Source of the DNA: Siphonodentalium dalli
Lineage: Eukaryota; Mollusca; Scaphopoda; Gadilida; Siphonodentaliidae
Reading direction: 5' to 3'
DNA length: 64,000 bases
NCBI GenBank assembly: GCA_032622095.1
Contig: CP136064.1
Location: forward strand, 46,699,573-46,763,572
The notes beneath the pieces are model-generated. The model had not been told where the DNA came from, searched no databases, and was given only the letters and a program-made list of their open reading frames with translations. Position 1 is the stretch's first letter, and the number at the start of each line of letters is the position of its first letter. Positions 1-10,400 of this stretch are shown piece by piece. Made by a program: the position numbers and the translations under genes.

Positions 1-2
1 GG

Positions 3-890
3 TGTTTAAAAGATGATTGCTGTGTTACGTTGCCCTTTGAACATAGCATTGGTGACGAAAAAACCTGGGCAAAGGAGACACTTCATGATTTAAAGGAAAA
101 AAGTGGTATTCATGCTGATGTTCTGACAACTGATGGGGATGCCGCAACCGGTTTAGCAGCACATGAGTTGTTTGAAGAGGACATAACCGATTCGCAACCC
201 TTGCACCAGCTGGATACCACACATGTTTCCAGGAATCACAGAAAGTTTATCCGACACAACAAAATACTTCCTGATGTTATCGTTGGTTCGACTGCTAAAT
301 CCCGAGATCAAACACAGGGCAAGATGACAATAGACTTATCAGACCAATGTGGTGCGGAAATAAGAAAGGCTTTAAATAAATTCCCAAGAAACTTTCAGCT
401 TATTAAGAATAAACTTTCATATGTGTTTGACGCTGTAACACAATGTTACCAGGGCAGGTACACACTATGTAAAGAACATTATTTTGTGTGCAAGGGCACG
501 GTTAAGGACAACTGGCTCATCAAAAGTAACTGTTTGTCCAAAGAACTCAAACTAAAGAAATCACCTCAGTCTGAAGAAGTCATTCGCGAACTTGTAAATC
601 ATCGACTCAATCCTGCCATGCTCGATAAAACCTGTGCGAACACCAACACACAAAAGGTGGAAAGTTTTAATCGAGCCTTAACAACGGCAATTAAAAAAAA
701 TGTGACATTTTCAAGGAATGTGTTCGGCCGGGCACATTCAGTATGCCATTCAATAAATTGTGGAGCATCAAATTCAATAAAAAGTTTGTGTGACAATCTT
801 GACTGCAAAATAGCCCATGGTTCAAAGGTTGACAGATCATTACATCAAGATCAGAAAGACAGTGAGTGCAGACGTCAGATGACATTGTAG
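3..890 (+). CDS. Mutator-like transposase, 5' truncated by window edge
   Basis: The reading frame is open from the left edge to a TAG at 888-890, so the protein is the C-terminal part of a longer one (about 295 residues visible). It resembles the Mutator-like transposase domain common in invertebrate genomes. Seen: a TTDGDAATG motif near visible residue 45 with the likely first catalytic Asp, a Cys/His-rich stretch around residue 150, and a CANTNTQKVESFN segment near residue 210 like the conserved Asn-rich block of that family. It would cut and paste its own DNA. No terminal inverted repeat is seen after the stop. An in-frame TTG at 30 is not a credible start because the frame continues upstream. 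The family assignment is by pattern recognition only; the absence of stops suggests a young copy. Confidence 0.6.
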   Translation, partial: CLKDDCCVTLPFEHSIGDEKTWAKETLHDLKEKSGIHADVLTTDGDAATGLAAHELFEEDITDSQPLHQLDTTHVSRNHRKFIRHNKILPDVIVGSTAKSRDQTQGKMTIDLSDQCGAEIRKALNKFPRNFQLIKNKLSYVFDAVTQCYQGRYTLCKEHYFVCKGTVKDNWLIKSNCLSKELKLKKSPQSEEVIRELVNHRLNPAMLDKTCANTNTQKVESFNRALTTAIKKNVTFSRNVFGRAHSVCHSINCGASNSIKSLCDNLDCKIAHGSKVDRSLHQDQKDSECRRQMTL

Positions 891-1515
891 CCGCAGAACG
901 TTCATATGGAAAATACTATAAGGGGAAGAGGGTTAATATAAAAAACAAAATCTGTCAAATAATACCTAACGTTAGGCCCTATATTATACATGGTGGATTA
1001 CATCCCAAACAGTCCTCGTTCAACTTGCAGCTCAATCTCCCCTGATTATCTTGGTGACTTTCCCACAAATGGGCGGGGTTAACACGCCCCCTCTGTCCAC
1101 ATAAATGGCTAGCTTCTTATGCTCCTGAGCCCCTGAATGGCGGTATCTGCTGGCGCGTCAGTTGGTCCCGAATAACTAGGGCTAGTCGGTGGGTCTTCAT
1201 GCGTTTATATACGCTATCTGGCCATTTAACCCATATCACCCCATATCCCTGGTGCTTAGTTCCATGCCATAGCATGCAGGTCCCAAATGGGCCTCCAAGT
1301 CGACTTCTTCTGTTCAGTTTTGATGTATAATTTGTATAGAAAGTGTTCATTTTGAGATTTTTAATAGAAATTTGAGAGGGAGTTTGACTAAAATTATATA
1401 CTAGGACCTGGAATGGCTGGATAAGATGATGTATGTTTTTGGTTTGAATCTGCTTTAGGTTAGAAGGAACCAAATGTTTTCCATAGGCGACAATGCTAAC
1501 ATATATTGATACTGT
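891..1515. other. Stretch without recognised feature
   Basis: This is the downstream flank of the transposase frame. It is AT-rich with one GC-richer patch (1060-1320). No coding exon, TIR or tandem repeat was recognised. The antisense frame at 1117-1473 has no recognisable domain. Confidence 0.4.
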
Positions 1516-1995
1516 TTAAAAGTAACACATACAAATTACCTTATTTTGCAAAAATCAAAACTACTGATCCTTAACACAAATTATGACACAATGTCTTTGG
1601 TCGGAACCACCCCTTTTTTATTTAAAAGTCAGCGCTTTTGAAACTACCGTCAGATTCGCAGAAAATTTCCCATACCAAAATAGTACAGGTATCATAAATG
1701 TATAAATGCGTTACAGACACCCTTAATGGACAGATTCATGAATCTTCTTTAAATGAATCAATAGACTATAAAGCATATTTTAAAAGTAGACTATAAAGCA
1801 TATTTTAAAAGTAGACTATAAAGCATATTTTAAAAGTAACACATACAAATTACCTTATTTTGCAAAAATCAAAACTACTGATCCTTAACACAAATTATGA
1901 CACAATGTCTTTGGTCGGAACCACCCCTTTTTTATTTAAAAGTCAGCGCTTTTGAAACTACCGTCAGATTCGCAGAAAATTTCCCGTACCAAAAT
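1516..1995. repeat. 166-bp direct repeat pair enclosing a 25-bp triplication
   Basis: The segment 1516-1681 recurs almost exactly at 1830-1995 (offset 314). Between them, 1763-1837 is three exact copies of a 25-bp unit beginning agactataaagc, which runs into the second copy. The arrangement looks like a local tandem duplication. The short frames here follow the repeat and are not evidence of coding. Confidence 0.8.
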
Positions 1996-2183
1996 AAAGC
2001 TCGTGTTAATTGTACCTGTATCCTCAGGTGTCAGTATATGTGCCAGTGTTTTGATACTAATTCACAACACAGCACTGAATGAAGTCAGACCATGGAATGG
2101 ATCATGCCATGGTTGGCATGAATCTCTTAGAGCACATATACTGACACCTGAGGATACAGGTACAATTAACACGAGCTTTATTT
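1992..2183. repeat. Fold-back (inverted-repeat) element, copy 1
   Basis: Arms at 1992-2043 and 2132-2183 are inverted copies of about 50 bp, both ending in the motif aagctcgtgttaatt or its complement. The loop includes two nearby catgg palindromes. A related inverted copy lies at 2447-2588, so this is a mobile or duplicated unit. Confidence 0.75.
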
Positions 2184-2446
2184 CACCACAAATATCTTGC
2201 TCATAGTTTAACCCAATCACCAGCCAGAGTGTTTTTTATGCTGATTTGAGATACCGTGTAAATTCAACAAGGGGCATAATCCACCCTATTTAGTTCCTTC
2301 TAACCTGCATATTTGATCGTAAATTGTTGTTTTTGGGACACTGTTACCTTTTCGATTGTGGACAATTGTTAAGATGGTCTGATTTCGGTTTCTGTGATAA
2401 CCGGACAAGTTTAAATTCTGCGAAAATCGACTTAATCATTGACAAT

Positions 2447-2588
2447 TTCCACTAAGAGATTCATGCCAATCATGGCATGATCCATTCCATGGTCTGACTT
2501 CATTCCGTGCTGTGTTGTGAATTAGTATCAAAACACTGGCACATATACTGTCACCTGAGGATACAGGTACAATTAACACGAGCTTCGA
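2447..2588 (-). repeat. Fold-back element, copy 2 (one arm and loop, inverted)
   Basis: This is an inverted near-copy of 1995-2132, covering one arm and the loop. The second arm is missing. It ends with the same aacacgagctt motif. Confidence 0.7.
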
Positions 2589-3127
2589 TGTCAACCAATA
2601 GTGACAATAATAACAACAACAGCTCAACGAGCAGCTATTGCGATTAGAATATTGAAAATGCAGTTGACAGTGTTCAGAATCTGATTGTTTCAAAGCACAT
2701 GCATCATTGTATGTACATTTACAAGAGAGGATATACATGTACTTTATGCACCAGTGTAATTCAACAACACCGTAAACAATGAACTGACGCCGCGCCGTGA
2801 ATGATGATCACATATCTACAATTCCAACTTTACAATTACACAGACCAATTCATCCCGTGTTCATCAATTTTCATTGAAACGTGTGGATATGAGACATTGC
2901 CATTATTCGCCATGTTATTGTCAAGTTACCGGTATTACGACAATTTACCGGGAGTACACTGTTGGTTGGATGTTCTTATCAAACCATTTTTGGCTGACTC
3001 ACTGATATTCATGGAAAATGTGCGACTACAGGAAAACATTGTCGCCAAGTCATTGTGAACAGTTATTATGGGATCTGTCTTGAAGGTTCCAATCCCAACT
3101 AGCTGATATTGATACCGGTATATACAA
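2589..3127. other. Stretch without recognised feature
   Basis: AT-rich. An 85-codon frame at 2801-3058 has no recognisable domain and lacks splice context that would support an exon. Confidence 0.35.
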
Positions 3128-3129
3128 TA

Positions 3130-3604
3130 CCAGTCAAAAGAAGTGGTATATTAAGCGCGCTATTTTCGCGCTCAATAAGTGGAAACGCTTATAAGCATGT
3201 CGCTTGTGATATTATTGCAATATTTTGCACTTAATATCTCAATATTTTGCTCTTAATATTGCGACATCTTGCGCTCAAAATTGTGACATTTAAATCAAAT
3301 TATTGCTTCATCTATATTGTTTATTGTATAAATAGAGACAATGTTTTAGATATGTATATAATTATAGTTGTAAATGCTATATGTACACTATATGCACAGT
3401 ATTTATCTAATATTATATAAATATGACACTATCGGGTCTGTATGAAATTTAGCGCGCTTAGTATCGCAAATATTTTGCGTTCAATATTGCAATAATAAGC
3501 GGGACAGATGTTTGGTATTGTGCTATAATCACACGTTTTTCTAAATTAAGCGCGCTCAATATCACAATAAAGGTGCGCCTAAAAATACCACTTTATCTGA
3601 CTGG
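3130..3604. mobile_element. Miniature inverted-repeat element with TA flanks
   Basis: Terminal inverted repeats begin CCAGTCA and pair aagtggtat on the left with ataccactt on the right. TA lies directly outside both ends (3128-3129 and 3605-3606), as for Tc1/mariner-type target duplication. The interior is non-coding and rich in GCGC motifs and A/T. Confidence 0.65.
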
Positions 3605-3606
3605 TA

Positions 3607-4240
3607 CAGTATTGATATGATGTACGGATTCACCTGTTAAAACAAAAACTGTGTTTACAAGTGACTGGACAATTTCACGCCTTATATGTTACCAAAAAGT
3701 ATGCCATTAAGATATTTTACTTTTACATGTACATACATTTGAGTTTTAACTGTGAAACATGTAGCTTTGTTCTTTTTATGGCTTAAAAGGGCATGCCGAT
3801 TCATGTTTTAGAATGGTCTAAATTTGTATTACTCATAACTGAATAGTGATGGGTTGGCTTATCAGCTATTACTAGTATCGTTTTTTTATTTACAGCCATA
3901 TTTATACAGTAGTTATAGTGAAAGGCGAACACATTACGCGTGCGCAGCCTTTTACGGATTAAATTCTATGAGGTAGATAACAAACTTGCTCCTCTGCAGA
4001 CCGCAAACTTTCATAAGTAGCGTCTATCACTTTATGCATTGAGGATTTACATTTCATCTAAACTATGATCATAACATAAGAACTAAGATGTATTTTTCAG
4101 TTACGAATAATACTAGTTTCGACCATTCAAAAACATATGAATCGTAATGCCTACCGGGAAATCATATTGTCACCATGGGAACATGGCTAATTATATGGTA
4201 AATTAGCAAATGAAGAGCAAAACATTGATGTTGACCCATG
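3607..4240. other. Stretch without recognised feature
   Basis: AT-rich sequence with no coding signal and no repeat recognised. Confidence 0.35.
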
Positions 4241-4557
4241 AAAAATACCATTGGTCTGACCTTTATTATTTACGGTCTTGATATTAATTAAAGGGTGCTG
4301 AACCGTAAAAAATACAACGGTATGACAGTTACTGGTTACGGTCTGCCAGTTACTTTAACGGTTTTATACCGTGGAACATGCTACGGCCTGACCGTATGTT
4401 TAACGGTCAAATGTTGGCAGCGATGTTGCGCGGTCTCAGACCGTTAAAGCGACGGCATTATACCGTGGAACATGCTACGGTCTGACCGTATGTTTAACGG
4501 TCAAAACTTGGCAGCGATGTTGTGCGGTCTCAGACCGTTGAAACGATGGTATTTTTT
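4241..4557. mobile_element. Miniature element with internal 94-bp tandem duplication
   Basis: The ends are inverted: aaaaataccatt on the left, and a right end whose complement begins aaaaaataccatc. Inside, a unit of about 94 bp containing the gtggaacatgctacgg motif occurs twice (from about 4362 and 4456). It carries many acggt/accgt motifs that could fold into hairpins. No protein is encoded. Confidence 0.55.
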
Positions 4558-4767
4558 ATATAACAGTGTAGCTACCAGGCTTCTTTCTTTTTTAAGTTTG
4601 TCGTAATGTGGTACCGTTTGACAGTTCTATACTATTGAGCAATTTCATGAAAATAGATGCTATTGAAGTGTGAAATCGATATTCTTCATCATATATTTTC
4701 TAAATTGGTATTCAGTATTCACCACCTCATGTTAAAATGACATTCAGTATACTCATCCCCGTGTTAG

Positions 4768-4924
4768 CTGGTGTGAGGTAACACATCCTCAACCGCACGT
4801 GTACAACTGGTGTGAGTTAACACCTCCTCAACCGCACGTGTACAACTGGTGTGAGTTAACACCTCTTCAACCGCACGTGTACAACTGGTGTGAGTTAACA
4901 CCTCTTCAACCGCACGTGTACAAC
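4768..4924. repeat. 39-bp minisatellite, four copies
   Basis: Four consecutive units begin at about 4768, 4807, 4846 and 4885. Each holds ggtgtgagttaacacc (a near-palindrome) and a CACGTG hexamer. Copies two to four differ at about one position. There are no unique spacers, so it is not a CRISPR array. Confidence 0.9.
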
Positions 4925-6167
4925 TGCAAATGCACACATTGCTTGGAATACACAGAATAATACTATCTATATATAATGCTTCACGCTTTATTTTTGTTCA
5001 AAATTAACTATTCTTATTATCTCATATCTTGCTCAGCTATAAGTTTCAACCAGCTAATATCAATGGCTCAGATGCATGGCTGATAACGACATTGTTATAT
5101 GTTTACAACGCATCTAAATAAAATGGTTCATGACCGTTAAAAGCATGGTTTTGCCACATTAATGGCGCAACTGACCAACATGATGCTAACTATCATGACT
5201 CCAAATCCATGTCATCCAAGAAACGATTCGAAAAGGACTTCATTCCACAAATAGGAACATTCATCACCACAATAGATCCATTTATAATACCCACCCCCCC
5301 CCCCACATGGATCACCATTTGTCTCTGCCAGGCCTTCGCTTGTAAATTTAATCAAACTATTTCATCATTTGTGTAAGCTAATGGGTCGTACTTCGGGCAT
5401 TAATCAAATTGTGTGTAATTTAAACTCAAAATACTATATGGTACTAACTCTATATGAGCAACATTTATTGACGGCGCCAAGTCAAACTGGATAAGAGTGG
5501 TCACTGGTTACATACCTCCTGTGATAGATACTGAATTGTTCAAAAATAATTTGAAACTGTTACAGCACACGTGAATAGCATTCAGAGTTCAGACACCAAT
5601 AATCGTCATTGACGATGCACAGTTCAGGATTTGCGATTCTACAGTGTACTTCGATTTATGAATATACAGAATAACTTATTCAAATACAGATATCTTCCTG
5701 TACCATGCATGGCATGCATGCAGTAAACGACAATATACACATACATATTATGAGTATAGTACATGGAAGTCGTTCATATCCCAGCAAAATATAGACCTCT
5801 ATACGAAAAAATTCATTATAAACTTCCCGACAAATTTAGCGTTTGTGAACGCAGTCTATAATATAAGGCATAATTCCCACAGTTGGCAAAATTGCATGGC
5901 ATATCAGGGCAAATCGTCATTATAGATCAATATCTATTGCACACTGTTGAATGATAAATTTCTGAATTATAGGGTATGTGCCTTGACTGTTTTATCGTTT
6001 ATTAGAGAGATGCAATGACACGATTGATTGCACGATTGAGTCTTGAGAGAAATCTCAGGGCTGCTTTCGGTAAAATGTCTGTTATCCCTTTCCTAACGGG
6101 GGGTGCGCTGGAGTAGTATTACTGATCATGTGCCATTGCATTATATTATAGGGAGCATAGCATATAT
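4925..6167. other. Stretch without recognised feature
   Basis: AT-rich sequence with a short C homopolymer near 5290. I saw no exon, RNA gene or complete mobile element. Confidence 0.35.
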
Positions 6168-6584
6168 GTGACCCGCCATATCAAATCCAGTCGTAAGTCG
6201 GGAGTGTTTTACCCCGTGCCAATGTATTCTCTTATATATGCGAGTCGACCATAGGTCGCCTCGCATATATAAGAGAATGCGTTGGCCTAACAATTTTTTA
6301 TCATTTTTTTAAAATACATGTTTCTTAAATTTTTTAGCACATAAAATAAAAAACATCCATTACCCTGCAGGGAGCCCCACACATATATAGAATCATATAG
6401 AAGAGTGTCGTTTGCTCATGTTTTTCTGGGGCTCTGTATGTGTGAGATTATAAAATTGTTAAAGAATACAAGAATTTTTTTTTTTAAATTGTTAGGCCAA
6501 TGCATTCTCTTATATATGGTCGACTCGCATGTATAAGAGCATGCATTGGCACAGGGTACGACTGGATTTTATATGGCGGGTCAC
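6168..6584. mobile_element. GTGACC-type TIR element (full copy)
   Basis: The left end GTGACCCGCCATATCAAATC and its inverse at the right end bound a 417-bp non-coding unit. ATAT lies outside both ends (6164-6167 and 6585-6588), a likely 4-bp target duplication. Next to each end is a palindrome of the gccaatgcattctctt type (6218-6286 and 6496-6550), separated by an A/T-rich core. A second copy is at 47372-48227. No transposase is present, so the element is non-autonomous. Confidence 0.75.
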
Positions 6585-6630
6585 ATATAAGATAATGCAC
6601 TGGCTTACAAGGTCAAGATAAATATTGTTA

Positions 6631-6701
6631 GGCCAACGTATTCTCTTATATATGAGAGGCTCCCTTTGGGAAACTCGCATATATAAGAGAATGCATTGGC
6701 A
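6631..6701. repeat. Solitary palindromic module
   Basis: An inverted repeat of about 70 bp with stems of the gccaatgcattctctt type and a divergent loop. It stands outside any complete TIR element. The same stem occurs in two miniature-element families elsewhere in the window. Confidence 0.7.
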
Positions 6702-7295
6702 CAGGGTATTCACAAAATTTCAAGAAGCTCCAGTGATGGAAGGGTTATAGAACATCTTATGGAATTACAGAGATCTCAGTGTGCATGTGGTAGTTGTTGA
6801 GCAAGTGCGTACTATAAATCGTTCATCGTTCATTTCCTAGCACATGCACCATTGCCCACTACGACGAATTAGCTCTGAATGTAACCTGAAGCGTCAGATA
6901 CACAGTATCAGCATGAGTACCGATAGACAACAATTTTCCATACGTACATTAATTCCACAATCAAGTATTTCTCGCTTGCTATTACGTGTAAGTGTTTTCG
7001 CCTCGAGTGACGTGGAAATTAGAATTTTCTGACTCGAACTAATCCCTTCAATGGACAATGACCCACACATATCTAATGGAAGCTTCAATATTTGAGGTCT
7101 TTGCAAATACAATAATTATTGATAATACCTCTTTCGCTTTCGTACGCGAAATATAAAAACAACCATCTGGAGATTAAGACTCATATTAATGTTGCATGGC
7201 CACACACTGACCGGTCTAAAAGCCGGGTATTAAAATATCTTCACGGCCATGTGGATAAGCGTCACGACGGCCCTGGGCAGTCATGAACTAACGGC
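6702..7295. other. Upstream flank of the astacin gene
   Basis: About 600 bp upstream of the TATA box with no recognised exon or element. It presumably contains regulatory sequence, but I cannot assign sites. Confidence 0.3.
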
Positions 7296-7302
7296 TATAT
7301 AA
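7296..7302 (+). promoter_or_regulatory. TATA box of the astacin gene
   Basis: TATATAA lies about 98 bp before the start codon at 7400. A transcription start 25-35 bp downstream would give a short 5' leader of about 70 bp. It is inferred from spacing to a well-supported first coding exon; an isolated TATA motif in AT-rich DNA would be weak evidence. Confidence 0.5.
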
Positions 7303-7399
7303 ACTACGAAATCTCTAAAGTTTGGAGCAGAAGCCTATTGCTTGACTTACAGATAAAGGAACGATATCGTCAGAAGTCGTCACCATTCTACACCCAATT

Positions 7400-7414
7400 A
7401 TGAAGGAATTCAAT
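7400..7414 (+). CDS. Astacin gene exon 1 (coding part)
   Basis: Encodes residues 1-5 (MKEFN), followed directly by the donor GTAAGT. This ATG is chosen because it joins exon 2 in phase 0 to give a textbook signal peptide and follows the TATA box at a sensible distance. Confidence 0.8.
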
Positions 7415-10400
7415 GTAAGTTCATATAATCACACTCTGTAATAACTTATATGATGTTCGGTGGCACGTCCCGTTCTCGGTAGTTATATGTCCCGTTCTCG
7501 GTGTGAATGTGTTCAACTCTGTGGAGTTTCAACAGAAATGGGGCATATTTCAAAGTATTTAATCTATTTCCCCACGTTATCAATAAGGCCAGATATTACA
7601 TCATATCGTTATCGATAAAAATGGAGCGTATATATACCGTGTTTATATGAACAAGTACACATCTATGGAATATATATTCAAACACTGGATAAAGTCATTA
7701 AAGGTACTCAATCCGATGGGGACGGTCCCCATACCATCAAGATACAACAACAACAACAACAAAATTTCTTCAAAATACGCTTTAGTTATCAGAATTTATT
7801 TATTAAAATAATGCTAACCACTGTCAACTATGGTATCAAATTTCCCAAAACTTGTTATTTATCAACATTTTGTTCAAACTGTAATTACTTTGAAGTTCGC
7901 TCCATTTTGTGTTGAAATTCGGCAGCGTTGAACAAAATGGACACCGATAACTGGACATTTAATTACTGAGAACGGTACAAATGTCAATTGAAGAAAACCC
8001 GACGTATATGATTTGAAGATTCTCCATTCGATTTAGAGAACTTTCAAGTCACAAAAATAGTTTCAAAGTGATAAATTTATTTACAATATCATGAACAGTT
8101 TTAACAACGAACGCCCTTTGTGTTATATGTTTCTAAAAATGAGACCATTAAAGACATATTAAGCGCTTATTTCACTACTTCAAACTGATAATGTACGACT
8201 ATTTGAAGAATTATTTTTAAAACTAGTTAAGGGCACGGATTGCCTTCGTTATGGGTTATTATAATTTACAAATAACAGTTACCAAGTTATGAAAAATTTC
8301 CTCAAGAATATACTAATAATATACTATATACTGATAGTGTGAATGAGTTGCGAGGATTAATGAGCGCTATACCGGTATTTGTAAATATTTTTGTGGACCA
8401 TTCTAACCGAAGTTCATTAGTGGTGTCTCCGGATGTTGAGTGCTTTGTTCATCACATACTCTTTACATACTATTTGTTTACATAACATAGCGTTTGTTTA
8501 CATAACACAGAGTACTAACATGGCAATAACATGCAAATTAAGCGAAAATTATGATTGCTATAAGAACAAATTTTGTCTATAATACAATATTCGTTCCGTT
8601 TACGGTGCTTTTAACGGATGTGCCTATTTTAATAGCAACTTTAATATTATCAAAATGATCAAAATGCTCAACAACATCGGCTGTGCCCTGTGGCCTCGGA
8701 CACACGTATTACAGTAGCCATGGCATAGTAGGTGTGACAATTTATTATGGTGGAGTTTGGTGATAATTGGTCGTCATAATTAATATGCCTATTGCAAGCC
8801 ATGTTCCAGCTGAGTTTGCGCACAATGAGTCTATTCGACCAATTAACCCATGGCGTTTCACCCAGGCTGATCTCTACTCATGGCGTTTTGCTATATTGTA
8901 TTATCTATACGATATATATAATCGCACGATTAATGGTCCAGAATTGTGTTTGATCGTGGCAATCTCTCATTCACTCACACGTCATGCATGTAGTACGCTT
9001 TGTTGATATGATATCAATTCATGTTTATCCACTTATAATAAGAATCGTACGTGACACGTAGTGGAGCAACCACAGACACTGTGCCTCAAATTTGCCTTTT
9101 TTCGGCGACATAACGCTAAGATTAATTTATGTAACACCATGCATGCGGTGGTCACGACGGAGACGACATACCAAATTGACAAGACATGTCGTGGTTTGTA
9201 AAATTTTGTGTGGATTATCGTCATGACTTCTTCATTTTTCGTTTTCATTAAGCTGACCAACGAAATTGGTCTAAATGAAATTAATAGACTTAAATCACAT
9301 GTGAATTCTTCGTAAGTTGTGAAGTGGTTACTTTAATTTTTATCGCGATGCTTCATTTTCAATTCCGCGTTTTTTGCAATCTCCACACGGTTGCTAACCG
9401 GAAGTCACGTGACAATTTCTCCAAAATCTATACCCGCGATCTTGAAAAATCACTGATGGATATAAAAAACATTATATGACGTCATTCACCTGCCTTAGGT
9501 ATAAGCACCCTTGGTGGTTGCTATTAATTCCATGCGTATTAAGACAGTTGCCCAATTGCGTTTTTTATGTTGCGACGTTTAGTTATTCGCATAATTCGGC
9601 TAATATTATCACGTGGGCAAATGAAGCTGTGTCGAAACTGTTGGAGGAAATGGAGCTGCGAGAAAGTATCTGGAATAAACAAAGCGAACTATACAAGGAC
9701 AAAAAAACAAGAAAAAGACTGATTATAACGAACTTTGGAGGACTTATTATGAGAATATGCAGCGGGCGACATTGATAGCTATGGCATATTAATTATAAAA
9801 ACCAATTGCCACCAAACTCTACCATAATAAATCTGAAGTTAACGGCACCTATCTCATGACACTCACCGTACCAATTGACCCATATGCATAACTGTTCAGC
9901 ACTGGAGTTAGCCGTTTGGTCGCCCATTGGCCGACATAGGCCGACATATAAACAAAACAAAATTGTGTTTCATTAATATATAATGGTGATGTGTTTTGCC
10001 AATTTTGATGCAATTTGTTTTATATACATAAACTGAAGAAGATAATTCGCTGTGAGTCGCAATGTTAATGCTTAAAATCACTGTAATTCTTTAGACATGA
10101 TACTCTCTAACATTAAATAAGTTTTTCAAATGCACGTATAGTATACAGTCCGTAGATAACTATTTAGTCCGTGAGTCGACCTGGTTTGACCCCGTGACCT
10201 AACTTTACTATTTGCATCACATTTCAGGTAATACTGGTTGTCATAGTGTTATGCAGTCTGCATCTCACGACCGGACGCCATACTATCGACCAATCATTGC
10301 AAGGTGTTCTCGATAAACATGGAGGTAAGAATTGCATGTTATATATGTATATATCGGATAAACCGAAAACCAACAAAGGCCGGGCATGGCAACTTTGCTC

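Noticed and set aside
4768-4924. Possible CRISPR-like array
   Set aside because: The units abut with no unique spacers, there are no cas genes, and the setting is an animal genome. It is a minisatellite.
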